A stretch of DNA of 7,665 nucleotides, from the NCBI GenBank assembly GCA_945875085.1, contig CAMCJU010000038.1:1-7665 (forward strand), read 5' to 3'. Source of the stretch: Candidatus Phycorickettsia trachydisci (GTDB lineage Bacteria > Pseudomonadota > Alphaproteobacteria > Rickettsiales > Rickettsiaceae). Both the position numbers and the translations under genes were made by a program. Under the pieces are notes generated by a model. The model worked only from the letters and a program-made list of their open reading frames with translations. It searched no databases and had not been told where the DNA came from. Shown one piece after another: positions 1-5,571 of this stretch (position 1 is its first letter; every line of letters starts with the position of its first letter).

Positions 1-31
1 CAAATTCTATTAAATCTTCTTTTGTTGACAT
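1..31 (-). CDS. infA: Translation initiation factor IF-1, N-terminal fragment (cut by window edge)
   Basis: Only ten complete codons are visible. They start at the ATG at 29-31 on the minus strand and read MSTKEDLIEF before the window ends. This closely resembles the conserved start of bacterial IF-1 (MSKEDLIEF-like), a roughly 72-residue OB-fold protein that binds the ribosomal A site during initiation. A good promoter lies about 75 bases upstream on the same strand, and tRNA-Thr lies farther upstream, so a translation gene fits the setting. No Shine-Dalgarno sequence is evident in the AT-rich leader. The call rests on a very short peptide; any other protein starting this way would look the same. 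Confidence 0.62.
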   Translation of the reverse strand, partial: MSTKEDLIEF

Positions 32-107
32 AAATTATTTTTGATTAATAAGAGCAAGGAAGCGGCCAATAAAGGTCACGCTACTTGTCAATGCTTTTAC
101 ATCTGAA

Positions 108-136
108 ATTGTAGCAAAATTTAATAAAATTATCAA
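108..136 (-). promoter_or_regulatory. Sigma70-type promoter upstream of the infA-like gene
   Basis: On the minus strand, TTGATA (131-136) and TACAAT (108-113) are separated by exactly 17 bases, close to the sigma70 consensus. The predicted transcription start is near position 101, giving a leader of about 70 bases before the infA-like ATG at 31. The match is by eye; AT-rich sequence gives chance hits, but both hexamers and the spacing are good. Confidence 0.5.
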
Positions 137-254
137 CAACAAAAAAAAATGCTATTGACTCTGAATAATGTTGCTGATCATCAAGGCTCAAAATAACTAA
201 AGGCTTGACAAGCAAAGACTTGCGTTAGATTGCGATTTTTGATTATGATTTTAA

Positions 255-329
255 TGGTGCCGGATGTCAGATTTGAACTGACGGCCTACCGCTTACAAGG
301 CGGTTGCTCTGCCACTGAGCTAATCCGGC
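255..329 (-). tRNA. tRNA-Thr (anticodon TGT)
   Basis: The minus strand folds into a complete cloverleaf. The acceptor stem is GCCGGAT/ATCCGGC, the D stem GCTC/GAGC, and the anticodon stem ACCGC/GCGGT with loop CTTGTAA, so the anticodon is TGT and reads threonine ACN codons. The T stem is GTCAG/CTGAC with loop TTCAAAT. The discriminator base is A and the CCA end is encoded (255-257). Total length is 75 bases with CCA. There is no intron and the variable loop is short. It is transcribed in the same direction as the infA-like gene downstream, but that gene appears to have its own promoter. Confidence 0.96.
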
Positions 330-358
330 TGCATGATATGATAGTCTTATATCTTTAA

Positions 359-387
359 AACATAGCATAAAGGATTTTCCTTGGCAA
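359..387 (-). promoter_or_regulatory. Sigma70-type promoter for tRNA-Thr
   Basis: On the minus strand, TTGCCA (382-387) and TATGTT (359-364) are separated by 17 bases. The predicted start near 352 lies about 22 bases upstream of the mature tRNA 5' end at 329, a usual distance for a tRNA leader removed by RNase P. Other AT-rich hexamers nearby, such as TATAAG, could serve instead. Confidence 0.45.
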
Positions 388-690
388 GAAAAAACCTGGG
401 CGCTTAAGACAAATTTGCTTCAAGAATTTAATTTTAAAAACTTGGCTTAATTTCAAAAACTTCAGGTAAAAGCTGGATCTTTAATTTTCAGAAATGAAAA
501 AACCAGAAATAAAATTAAAAAAAACTACTTCAATGAACTCTCGCCATATAAAGGCAGATTTTAAGCTAGTTTTTGCAGCAATTCTTACCAACAATTCTTC
601 TTTATGCCGCTCTGCAACTTAAGGCCCCCCCGTGCCTTGGGGCAGCAATTCTAGCCTTAACTTGGGCGCCGGCGCAGCCATAAAGTGACA
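388..690. other. Noncoding gap between tRNA-Thr and rpsP
   Basis: No credible gene, RNA or mobile element is recognisable here. The only plus-strand ORF with an ATG (494-622, 42 codons) resembles nothing I know. The right half is unusually GC-rich for this window (about 622-679), with a C run at 625-631, a perfect 10-bp palindrome GCGCCGGCGC at 666-675 and a 7-bp inverted repeat TTAAGGC/GCCTTAA at 619-625 and 654-660. A short direct repeat, GCAGCAATTCT, occurs at 575-585 and 642-652. None of the hairpins is followed by a T run, so I do not call a terminator for rpsP here. Confidence 0.5.
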
Positions 691-735
691 ATTAACTAAT
701 GGACCATTAACTAAGGTACAATTAACTAGCCTCCT
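691..735. repeat. 15-bp tandem repeat x3 spanning the rpsP stop codon
   Basis: Three head-to-tail 15-bp units begin ATTAACTA at 691, 706 and 721. The first 8 bases of each are identical and the rest has drifted. Read on the minus strand, each unit carries AGT TAA in the rpsP reading frame, so the true stop at 722-724 is followed by two more in-frame TAA codons at 707-709 and 692-694. The layout suggests that the last codons and stop of rpsP were locally duplicated, probably by replication slippage. Confidence 0.8.
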
Positions 736-1057
736 TCTTTCTAGCGCTTCTAAGAGATCTTTTCTGGAACCTCTCAGCAACCTTAGCTTTAATTTTCGAC
801 GTCAGATTACCGCCCTTTGATTCAATAAAGTAGGCAACCTTCTCTGTAGGCTGAGCCCCTACTCCAAGCCAGTGCTCCGCCCTATCAAGCTTGATCACTA
901 CCCTTTCTGGATTATCGCTGCTAAGTAGCGGATTATAATAACCAATTTTTTCAATAAAATCACCATCTCTTGGAGCAGTAGCCCTTGCTACAACTATGCT
1001 ATAGTGAGGTTTTTTTTTCGCGCCTCCTCTAGCTAGGCGTATTTTTACAACAGACAT
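722..1057 (-). CDS. rpsP: 30S ribosomal protein S16
   Basis: The 111-residue product matches small-subunit protein S16 throughout. The N-terminal MSVVKIRLARGGAKKKPHY segment is the family signature; it is followed by the IVVARATAPRDGDFIEKIGYYNPL core and a basic C-terminal tail typical of alphaproteobacterial S16. S16 binds 16S rRNA early in 30S assembly. The ATG at 1055-1057 has a TAGGT motif 5 bases upstream. It is the last gene of the rplU-rpmA-rpmG-rpsP run, 14 bases after rpmG. In many bacteria rpsP sits instead with rimM, trmD and rplS; none of these is visible here. The stop codon lies within a 15-bp tandem repeat. Confidence 0.97.
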   Translation of the reverse strand: MSVVKIRLARGGAKKKPHYSIVVARATAPRDGDFIEKIGYYNPLLSSDNPERVVIKLDRAEHWLGVGAQPTEKVAYFIESKGGNLTSKIKAKVAERFQKRSLRSARKKEAS

Positions 1058-1071
1058 AAATACCTAAATCT

Positions 1072-1242
1072 CTACTTAATTTTTTCTTCTTTGAAAATCA
1101 CATGTTTGCGCAACTTAGGATCATATTTTTTAAATGATAACTTTTCAGTTTGCGTTTTGGGATTACGTTTTTTTACCTTGAAATATCCAGTTCCCTGGCT
1201 ACTAACCAATTTAACCAGAATATTTTTATTTTTTTTTGCCAT
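1072..1242 (-). CDS. rpmG: 50S ribosomal protein L33 (zinc-free type)
   Basis: This 56-residue reading frame starts at the ATG at 1240-1242 and ends at TAG (1072-1074). It begins MAKKNKNILVKLVSSQGTGY and continues FKVKKRNPKTQTEKLSFKKYDP to a lysine-rich end, KEEKIK. The LVSSxGTGxF, KNP/RNPKT-like, EKLxxKKYDPxxRKHVxFKExKIK pattern is that of bacterial L33, which sits near the 50S E site. There are no CxxC pairs, so this is the zinc-independent form, as in E. coli. It lies between rpmA (26 bases upstream) and rpsP (14 bases downstream) on the same strand, consistent with one transcript. The Shine-Dalgarno is weak (GAG five bases before the start). Confidence 0.96.
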   Translation of the reverse strand: MAKKNKNILVKLVSSQGTGYFKVKKRNPKTQTEKLSFKKYDPKLRKHVIFKEEKIK

Positions 1243-1268
1243 TTTAACTCAAAATCTATTTAATAATA

Positions 1269-1613
1269 TTATACAACTGCTTCTTGAAGTTTGGCAATGT
1301 TATCTTGCGGATTTACCAATTCTGGCTCATCTTGTGGATTTACCAATTCTGGCTCAAAATATATAGGAATGACATTAACAAACACCCTATCCTTTTTTCC
1401 TCTGGTAAATTTAACAAAACCATCTGCTACTGCATATATCGTATGATCTCTGCCCAATCCCACATTACTGCCAGGATGCCACTTGGTACCTCTTTGTCTT
1501 ATCAAGATATTACCAGATAATACAAATTGCCCATCAGACCTTTTGACCCCTAGTCTTTTCGACCTAGAATCTCTGCCATTTCCACTACTGCCGCCCTGCT
1601 TTTTCGTTGCCAT
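1269..1613 (-). CDS. rpmA: 50S ribosomal protein L27 with a duplicated C-terminal extension
   Basis: The product has 114 residues, against roughly 85-95 for typical L27. Residues 1-83 are standard: the MATKKQGGSSGNGRDSRSKRL start reaches toward the peptidyl transferase centre in the family, followed by GQFVLSGNILIRQRGTKWHPG and HTIYAVADGFVKF. There is no cleavable N-terminal extension as in Firmicutes. After the normal VNVIP end comes an extra tail containing EPELVNPQD twice in tandem (residues 87-95 and 96-104), then NIAKLQEAVV. The start has a good Shine-Dalgarno (AGGA, 1621-1624, 7 bases away). It follows rplU by 25 bases, the near-universal rplU-rpmA pairing. Confidence 0.97.
   Translation of the reverse strand: MATKKQGGSSGNGRDSRSKRLGVKRSDGQFVLSGNILIRQRGTKWHPGSNVGLGRDHTIYAVADGFVKFTRGKKDRVFVNVIPIYFEPELVNPQDEPELVNPQDNIAKLQEAVV
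1302..1355. repeat. 27-bp in-frame tandem duplication inside rpmA
   Basis: Two adjacent 27-bp units (1302-1328 and 1329-1355) differ at one base only, C at 1308 against T at 1335. Each encodes EPELVNPQD in the L27 tail, and the difference is silent (CCG or CCA, proline). Because 27 is a multiple of three, the reading frame is kept. Confidence 0.95.
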
Positions 1614-1638
1614 TTTTTAATCCTGTTTGTTAAATAAA

Positions 1639-1956
1639 CTATTCCTTAAATATATCTAGAATCTTAATTTCTGTCAACTCTTGTCTGTGGCCATTTTTAC
1701 GGCGATAATTATGACGACGCTTCTTTTTAAAGATTATAACCTTAGTATCTCTTAACTGACTAACTATCTCACCGACGACAGTTGCCCCCTTAACAAATGG
1801 CATGCCTATGAAAGAAGGTCTAGAAGACTCGCCAATCATTAAAATATTTGTAAACTCCACTTTGTTACCCGCTTGTCCATCAAGTTTTTCAAGCTTAATG
1901 ACACTATCGCGCTTAACTTTATACTGCTTTCCGCCACTCTTGAAAACTGCGAACAT
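1639..1956 (-). CDS. rplU: 50S ribosomal protein L21
   Basis: The 105-residue product is L21. It starts MFAVFKSGGKQYKVKRDSV, the family's N-terminal signature, and has the conserved basic block KVIIFKKKRRHNYRRKNGHR toward the C-terminus, which binds 23S rRNA. The frame stays open upstream to 1998, but the extra 14 residues are not part of L21, so I place the start at the ATG at 1954-1956. It is the first gene of the ribosomal protein run, followed 25 bases later by rpmA. A promoter reading in this direction lies about 30-60 bases upstream. Confidence 0.97.
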   Translation of the reverse strand: MFAVFKSGGKQYKVKRDSVIKLEKLDGQAGNKVEFTNILMIGESSRPSFIGMPFVKGATVVGEIVSQLRDTKVIIFKKKRRHNYRRKNGHRQELTEIKILDIFKE

Positions 1957-1985
1957 AATTATAAAACCTGATTTATTCATATAAA

Positions 1986-2015
1986 ATAATATATTCATAC
2001 GTATTTGAAAGTCAA
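1986..2015 (-). promoter_or_regulatory. Promoter of the rplU-rpmA-rpmG-rpsP operon
   Basis: On the minus strand, TTGACT (2010-2015) and TATTAT (1986-1991) are 18 bases apart. The predicted start near 1979 gives a leader of about 23 bases before rplU. The -35 hexamer touches that of the divergent fdx promoter (shared base 2010), so polymerase could hardly occupy both at once. Confidence 0.5.
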
Positions 2016-2031
2016 GAATATAAGCTATAAT
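2005..2031 (+). promoter_or_regulatory. Promoter of the fdx operon
   Basis: A perfect TATAAT lies at 2026-2031. TTGAAA at 2005-2010 could be its -35, with a short 15-base spacer. The predicted start near 2038 leaves a leader of about 36 bases before the fdx ATG at 2074. The -10 is strong; the -35 pairing is less certain. Confidence 0.45.
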
Positions 2032-2073
2032 AATTTAAATAAGTCACATATAAATTATTTTACACTGAAGCTC

Positions 2074-2400
2074 ATGCCGAAAATAATTTTTATCGATCAA
2101 GAATATAATAAAATTGAGGTTGAAGAAGATGAAGGGTTGTCAGTTCTAGAGATTGCCCATAAACACAAAATCAACCTTGAGGGCGCTTGCGAGGGTTCGC
2201 TAGCCTGCTCGACGTGCCATGTCATTGTTGATGATAGTTGGTATGAAAAATTACAAAAACCTTCTGAAGCTGAGGAGGACATGCTTGATCTGGCATTTGG
2301 CCTTACCCCGACCTCAAGGCTGGGCTGCCAAATCATCATGACCAAAGAATTAGATGGTTTAATTGTAAATCTACCTTCAGCGACTCGAAACATAAAATAA
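2074..2400 (+). CDS. fdx: ISC-type [2Fe-2S] ferredoxin (adrenodoxin-like)
   Basis: The 108-residue product is a vertebrate-type/ISC ferredoxin, a small electron carrier that serves iron-sulfur cluster assembly and related reductases. The cluster ligands are visible as Cys39, Cys45 and Cys48 in CEGSLACSTC (C-x5-C-x2-C) and Cys85 in RLGCQI. The acidic stretch around DDSWYEKLQKPSEAEEDMLD (53-72) and the LTPTSRLGCQ segment are typical, as is the ending LPSATRNIK. The frame runs upstream to a TTG at 2005, but MPKIIFIDQ at 2074 fits the family start. GAAG lies just before this ATG. The usual isc neighbours (iscS, iscU, hscA/B) are absent. It is first in a run with a nitroreductase and ftsB. Confidence 0.95.
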   Translation: MPKIIFIDQEYNKIEVEEDEGLSVLEIAHKHKINLEGACEGSLACSTCHVIVDDSWYEKLQKPSEAEEDMLDLAFGLTPTSRLGCQIIMTKELDGLIVNLPSATRNIK

Positions 2401-2415
2401 ATAATAATTACCGCC

Positions 2416-2988
2416 ATGAATTTAGATAGTATATTTCTGCAAGAAAGAACATGTTATGATTTTGATGACAAACCAGTGCCCGAAAGCTTACTAAAAGAAA
2501 TTTACGACGTTAGTAAGTATGGCGCAACATCATTTAATTGCTTGCCCTTAAGGATCATCTTCATCACTTCGCAAGAGCAAAAAAATAATTTACTAGAATG
2601 CATGTTAGCTGGCAACGTAGAAAAAACGCGCACCGCGCCAGTTACAGCTATTTTTGCATATGATACAAATTTTTACACCAAGCTTGACGAATTATTTCCA
2701 TATATGCCAAATGCAGCTGATTTGTTTAAAAATAATGCTGCGCTAATCGAGGAAACTGCCTTTCGCAACTCTAGCTTACAAGCGGCATATTTTATGATAG
2801 TTGCAAAGGCTAAGGGAGTGTCTTGCGGCCCGATGTCAGGATTTAACACAAGCATGGCAAACGAAAGGTTCTTGAAAGACTCTAGCTGGAAAATAAATTT
2901 TTTATGCAATCTAGGATATAAAAAGAGCGCGCCAGACGCTAAGGCCCCGCTAAGACTTGAGTTCGAAGAAGCTAGCAAATTCATATAA
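2416..2988 (+). CDS. RutE/HadB-like nitroreductase family protein (malonic semialdehyde reductase-like)
   Basis: The 190-residue product belongs to the FMN-dependent nitroreductase fold and resembles E. coli RutE along its length. Shared segments are RTCYDFDDKPVPESLLKEIY (11-30), KYGATSFNCLPLRI (34-47, FMN-binding), KTRTAPVTAIFAYD (70-83), EETAFRNSSLQAAY (112-125) and GPMSGF (138-143). RutE reduces a toxic semialdehyde in uracil breakdown; nothing else of the rut pathway is here, so the substrate is unknown and a general NAD(P)H-dependent reduction is the safer statement. It starts 15 bases after fdx with no clear Shine-Dalgarno and ends 3 bases before ftsB, so it is probably co-transcribed with both. 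Confidence 0.9.
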   Translation: MNLDSIFLQERTCYDFDDKPVPESLLKEIYDVSKYGATSFNCLPLRIIFITSQEQKNNLLECMLAGNVEKTRTAPVTAIFAYDTNFYTKLDELFPYMPNAADLFKNNAALIEETAFRNSSLQAAYFMIVAKAKGVSCGPMSGFNTSMANERFLKDSSWKINFLCNLGYKKSAPDAKAPLRLEFEEASKFI

Positions 2989-2991
2989 ACG

Positions 2992-3276
2992 ATGGTAAAA
3001 AAAATTCTACTAAACCTTTTGATATTGCTGTTTTCCACGTATTTTTGCTTTCATATGATATGGGGGCAAAAGGGCTATTTGCAATATAAGGCTTTGGAAG
3101 AAAAATTTCACTCTAACTTAAAGGATTTCCAAAAATTCAGAGCCCAGAGGGTGATCCTTGAGAATAAAGCCGCTCTTTTAAACCGAAATTCTTTAGACAT
3201 CGATAGTCTTGATGAGCAGGTCAGGCAAGTCTTGGGCCTTGCAAAAGCAAATGAGATAGTCCTTCCCGCGGGCTAG
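2992..3276 (+). CDS. ftsB: FtsB/DivIC-type septum formation initiator
   Basis: The 94-residue protein has a short basic N-terminus, one membrane segment (about 4-23), then a Gly-containing hinge (WGQKGYLQY) and a helix predicted to be coiled coil (about 28-65). The C-terminal NSLDIDSLDEQVRQVLGLAKANEIVLP matches alphaproteobacterial septum formation initiators closely. In the family these bitopic proteins pair with FtsL and FtsQ to recruit and activate septal peptidoglycan synthesis at the division site. It begins three bases after the nitroreductase stop. In many alphaproteobacteria this gene lies near the pyruvate dehydrogenase genes; here it does not. A 13-bp tandem repeat follows the stop. 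Confidence 0.88.
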   Translation: MVKKILLNLLILLFSTYFCFHMIWGQKGYLQYKALEEKFHSNLKDFQKFRAQRVILENKAALLNRNSLDIDSLDEQVRQVLGLAKANEIVLPAG

Positions 3277-3292
3277 ACGACAATGCTCAAGA

Positions 3293-3330
3293 AAAACGCA
3301 CCTTCAAAACGCACCTTCAAAACGCACCTC
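3293..3330. repeat. 13-bp tandem repeat x3 after ftsB
   Basis: Units start at 3293, 3306 and 3319 with consensus AAAACGCACCTTC; the third lacks one T. They lie in the 74-base gap between the ftsB stop and the end of the converging YqaA-like gene. They form no obvious hairpin, and no rho-independent terminator is seen in this gap. Confidence 0.9.
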
Positions 3331-3350
3331 AAAAATCCTAGCAAGCTACA

Positions 3351-3761
3351 TCAAACAAACACATAACTCAAAGCTTTACATGCCAGTAAAACAACCGTAG
3401 AACGCGCAAAATTAAACTTCACAAACCCAGCAAAAAAAATAATAATTGAGGCTAATGGATGAAAAACGCAAAAAAGCATAATCGGCAAATAATATCTCCT
3501 CCAAAGCAAGCAAATATTATCGTACCTTAACCTTACTGGCGGGATGCTATATTTAATAAAAATATTATAGGCAATAATGCCAAAAAAATAGTTTATATTA
3601 GCGCTAATTCCCACTGCAGCAAAAGTAATCACCCAAGTTGCAAGATTTGTCTGCTCCAAATATCGCATTACACCTAGCGCTAACTCACTTTTGGCAGATA
3701 AAACAAAATTGCTATATAGCGTGTCGGTAAATAAAAAGACGTATTTTTCAATCAAGTTCAT
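3351..3761 (-). CDS. YqaA/DedA-like small integral membrane protein
   Basis: The 136-residue hydrophobic protein resembles the YqaA branch of the VTT/DedA superfamily. It has a start like FLFTDTLYSNFVLSAKSELALG, a central ANINYFFG where relatives have a Gly-rich GN-x-x-G...GR motif, and an ending CKALSYVFV that mirrors E. coli YqaA GKALRYVAV. Three or four membrane segments are apparent. Several family positions are changed: the PG(N)SE motif reads SAKSE, and the central Gly and Arg residues are missing. DedA relatives act in lipid handling, but this one may be diverged or decaying. The start codon overlaps the end of lolA by 14 bases, so translation is likely coupled. Confidence 0.6.
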   Translation of the reverse strand: MNLIEKYVFLFTDTLYSNFVLSAKSELALGVMRYLEQTNLATWVITFAAVGISANINYFFGIIAYNIFIKYSIPPVRLRYDNICLLWRRYYLPIMLFCVFHPLASIIIFFAGFVKFNFARSTVVLLACKALSYVFV

Positions 3762-4392
3762 ATTCCTGTTCTAGTTCTTGTTTATTTAAATGTCGTGGCG
3801 CGTTAAATATTTTTGGATCGCGCATCTCAAAAAGCTTCTTTTTAAACTTCTTGACCATAACTGGCTTGGCAAATTCTATGACAATACTTGCCCCATCTAG
3901 CTCTACAAAAACAATCCTAGCTAAATCAAAGGATTTGTTATCAAAAAACGCCTCGAGTATCTGCTGATTTTCCTCAAACATCAACTTTAATGCTACGTGT
4001 TTGGCAGTTTCGACTGTAGCAAGAATTTTAAAATACTTACTAAAATCTGCGCTGAATAACAAATTCATTATATTATCTTTGGCGCGAATATATGAGATAG
4101 TCTCCATCGAATAGTCATACATCGAGATATATTCTTTACCCCCAACTATCAAAAGAGGGTATGGAGGATAATAGTTACAACGAAAAAAGGACGGCCTTTG
4201 GATTAATAATTTTCCAGTAGCAACGCTGCTATTTGGCGCCGTCTGCAAAAATTCAATCGCTGCTTTATCTAGGTTTTTTAGATTGTGCTGTATTTTTTGG
4301 ATTAAATCATTGGTATTTTCAGCTACTGCGATATGATATGATAATAATATTAAAAATGGTATTGTATTTTTGAGTTTAATAAGTATATTCAT
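3748..4392 (-). CDS. lolA: Outer-membrane lipoprotein carrier protein LolA
   Basis: The 214-residue product has a signal peptide (MNILIKLKNT, hydrophobic core, likely cut after AVA at residue 24) and the LolA core GKLLIQRPSFFRCNYYPPYP (60-79) followed by LLIVGGKEYISMYD, which matches the FRW-Y-PP-P-LIV-DG---YD pattern of the family. LolA ferries mature lipoproteins across the periplasm from LolCDE to the outer membrane. The frame extends two codons upstream to a TTG at 4398, but the ATG at 4390-4392 gives a normal signal peptide, so I use it. It is divergent from pntAA, and its stop lies inside the downstream YqaA-like gene. Confidence 0.88.
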   Translation of the reverse strand: MNILIKLKNTIPFLILLSYHIAVAENTNDLIQKIQHNLKNLDKAAIEFLQTAPNSSVATGKLLIQRPSFFRCNYYPPYPLLIVGGKEYISMYDYSMETISYIRAKDNIMNLLFSADFSKYFKILATVETAKHVALKLMFEENQQILEAFFDNKSFDLARIVFVELDGASIVIEFAKPVMVKKFKKKLFEMRDPKIFNAPRHLNKQELEQEYELD

Positions 4393-4405
4393 AATCAATG
4401 CGATT

Positions 4406-4434
4406 TTAAGGTTAATACAATCAAAAATTATTAG
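4406..4434 (+). promoter_or_regulatory. Possible promoter of the pnt operon
   Basis: The 54-base gap between lolA and pntAA must hold promoters for both directions. On the plus strand TTAAGG (4406-4411) and TATTAG (4429-4434) are 17 bases apart, with a predicted start only about 6 bases before the pntAA ATG. TACAAT at 4416-4421 is a better -10, but I find no good -35 for it. No convincing lolA promoter could be picked on the minus strand. Low confidence. Confidence 0.25.
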
Positions 4435-4446
4435 AATTTTTAATTT

Positions 4447-5571
4447 ATGAAAATTGCTATCCTAAAAGAAAGATACACTAATGAAACGCGAGTAGCAATA
4501 ACTCCTGATGTAGTTAAGCTATTTGTGCGCGATGGTTTTAATGTATGGGTTGAATCTAATGCGGGTTTAAGCGCGGGCTTTGATAACCAGCAATACATAA
4601 ATGCTGGCGGAAAAATATCAAACGTACCTCTTGAGGTAGTAAGTGACGCCGATATAATCTTAAAAGTTCAGCCAACCCCAGAAGCAGAGCAAATAAATGA
4701 GCTAAATTTTGCCAAAAAAGGAGCTATGCTAATTGGCCTACTTAATCCCAGCAATAATAAAGCGCTAATTAGCCATTATGCTAAAAAGGGTATTAATGCC
4801 CTATCGCTAGAGCTCATGCCCAGAATTTCAAAGGTCCAGCATATGGACGCCCTATCCTCACAAAGCAATTTAGCCGGGTACGCAAGCGTCATTCAAGCGG
4901 CATATCACTATCCAAGAGCATTTCCGATGTTAATGACATCAGCTGGCACTATTCTGGCAGCCAAGGTATTGGTGCTGGGCGCTGGGGTTGCCGGCTTGCA
5001 AGCAATTGCTACTTCCAAGCGTCTTGGGGCCGTAGTCTCTAGTTACGACGTGCGCCTTATTGCCAAAGAGCAAGTCGAAAGCTTAGGGGCAAAATTCATA
5101 AATACAATAGAGCAAAATATAGAGCATAACTTTGAAAATAAAGGCGGCTATGCAGCAGGGGTCGATCAGGAATATCAAGAGCTGCAAAATCAATTACTAG
5201 ACAAGCATATCAGCACAAGCGATATCGTAATTACCACCGCGCAAATACCTGGCAAACAAGCCCCTATGCTTATAAGCAAGGATATGATAGCCAAAATGCA
5301 GCGCGGCTCGGTGATTATTGATATTGCTGCAGGCTCTGGCGGCAATACTCAAGTAACTAAAGCCGATGAAATATTTCAGCAAGATGGCGTCAAGGTGATA
5401 GGATACTCAAATATATGCTCACTCATCCCTTTAGATAGCTCTAAGCTATACGCCAAAAATTTATATAACACCGTAAAATACATATTGCATGATGGCAGAC
5501 TCAACACTAAGGACGAAGTTGTCAAAGCTATGTTATTAACCCTTGAAGGAGAAATACACTATGGACTATAA
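4447..5571 (+). CDS. pntAA: NAD(P) transhydrogenase, alpha-1 subunit (domain I, NAD(H)-binding)
   Basis: The 374-residue soluble subunit binds NAD(H) and passes hydride to NADP+ held by PntB, driven by proton entry. The N-terminal MKIAILKERYTNETRVAITP is the alanine dehydrogenase/PntA signature. RISKVQHMDALSSQSNLAGY (126-145) is the characteristic substrate-site block. The Rossmann motif GAGVAG is at 178-183, ending in the acidic D201 of SYDVR that favours NAD over NADP. The mobile loop GGYAAGVDQEY (233-243) and TTAQIPGK (263-270) are present. The protein ends before the membrane part, as in the split Rhodospirillum/Rickettsia type rather than the fused E. coli PntA. No clear Shine-Dalgarno precedes the ATG. 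Its last codons overlap pntAB by 11 bases. Confidence 0.97.
   Translation: MKIAILKERYTNETRVAITPDVVKLFVRDGFNVWVESNAGLSAGFDNQQYINAGGKISNVPLEVVSDADIILKVQPTPEAEQINELNFAKKGAMLIGLLNPSNNKALISHYAKKGINALSLELMPRISKVQHMDALSSQSNLAGYASVIQAAYHYPRAFPMLMTSAGTILAAKVLVLGAGVAGLQAIATSKRLGAVVSSYDVRLIAKEQVESLGAKFINTIEQNIEHNFENKGGYAAGVDQEYQELQNQLLDKHISTSDIVITTAQIPGKQAPMLISKDMIAKMQRGSVIIDIAAGSGGNTQVTKADEIFQQDGVKVIGYSNICSLIPLDSSKLYAKNLYNTVKYILHDGRLNTKDEVVKAMLLTLEGEIHYGL
5546..5551 (+). promoter_or_regulatory. Shine-Dalgarno of pntAB, inside the end of pntAA
   Basis: AAGGAG at 5546-5551 stands 9 bases before the ATG at 5561. It sets the pntAB start there rather than at the in-frame TTG at 5543, which would leave the motif inside the coding region. 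It is the best ribosome binding site in the window; most other starts here have weak ones or none. Confidence 0.8.

Noticed and set aside
130..138. TTATCAACA, one base from a DnaA box
   Set aside because: A single near-match in AT-rich sequence; no cluster of boxes or origin-type neighbours.
494..622. Plus-strand 42-codon ORF starting MKKPEIKLKK
   Set aside because: No recognised family, no clear ribosome binding site, and composition that changes into the GC-rich patch; most likely chance.
1302..1355. Rickettsia palindromic element inserted in rpmA
   Set aside because: The insert is a simple 27-bp direct duplication without the palindromic structure or length of such elements.
1091..1520. 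Plus-strand ORFs antisense to rpmG and rpmA
   Set aside because: They overlap clear ribosomal protein genes on the other strand and encode low-complexity sequence; they are shadows.
2097..3038. Minus-strand ORFs opposite fdx and the nitroreductase
   Set aside because: Shadows of strongly recognised plus-strand genes, with no family resemblance of their own.
5543..5560. Upstream TTG start for pntAB
   Set aside because: The AAGGAG at 5546-5551 would lie inside the gene; the ATG at 5561 has ideal spacing and matches the family start.
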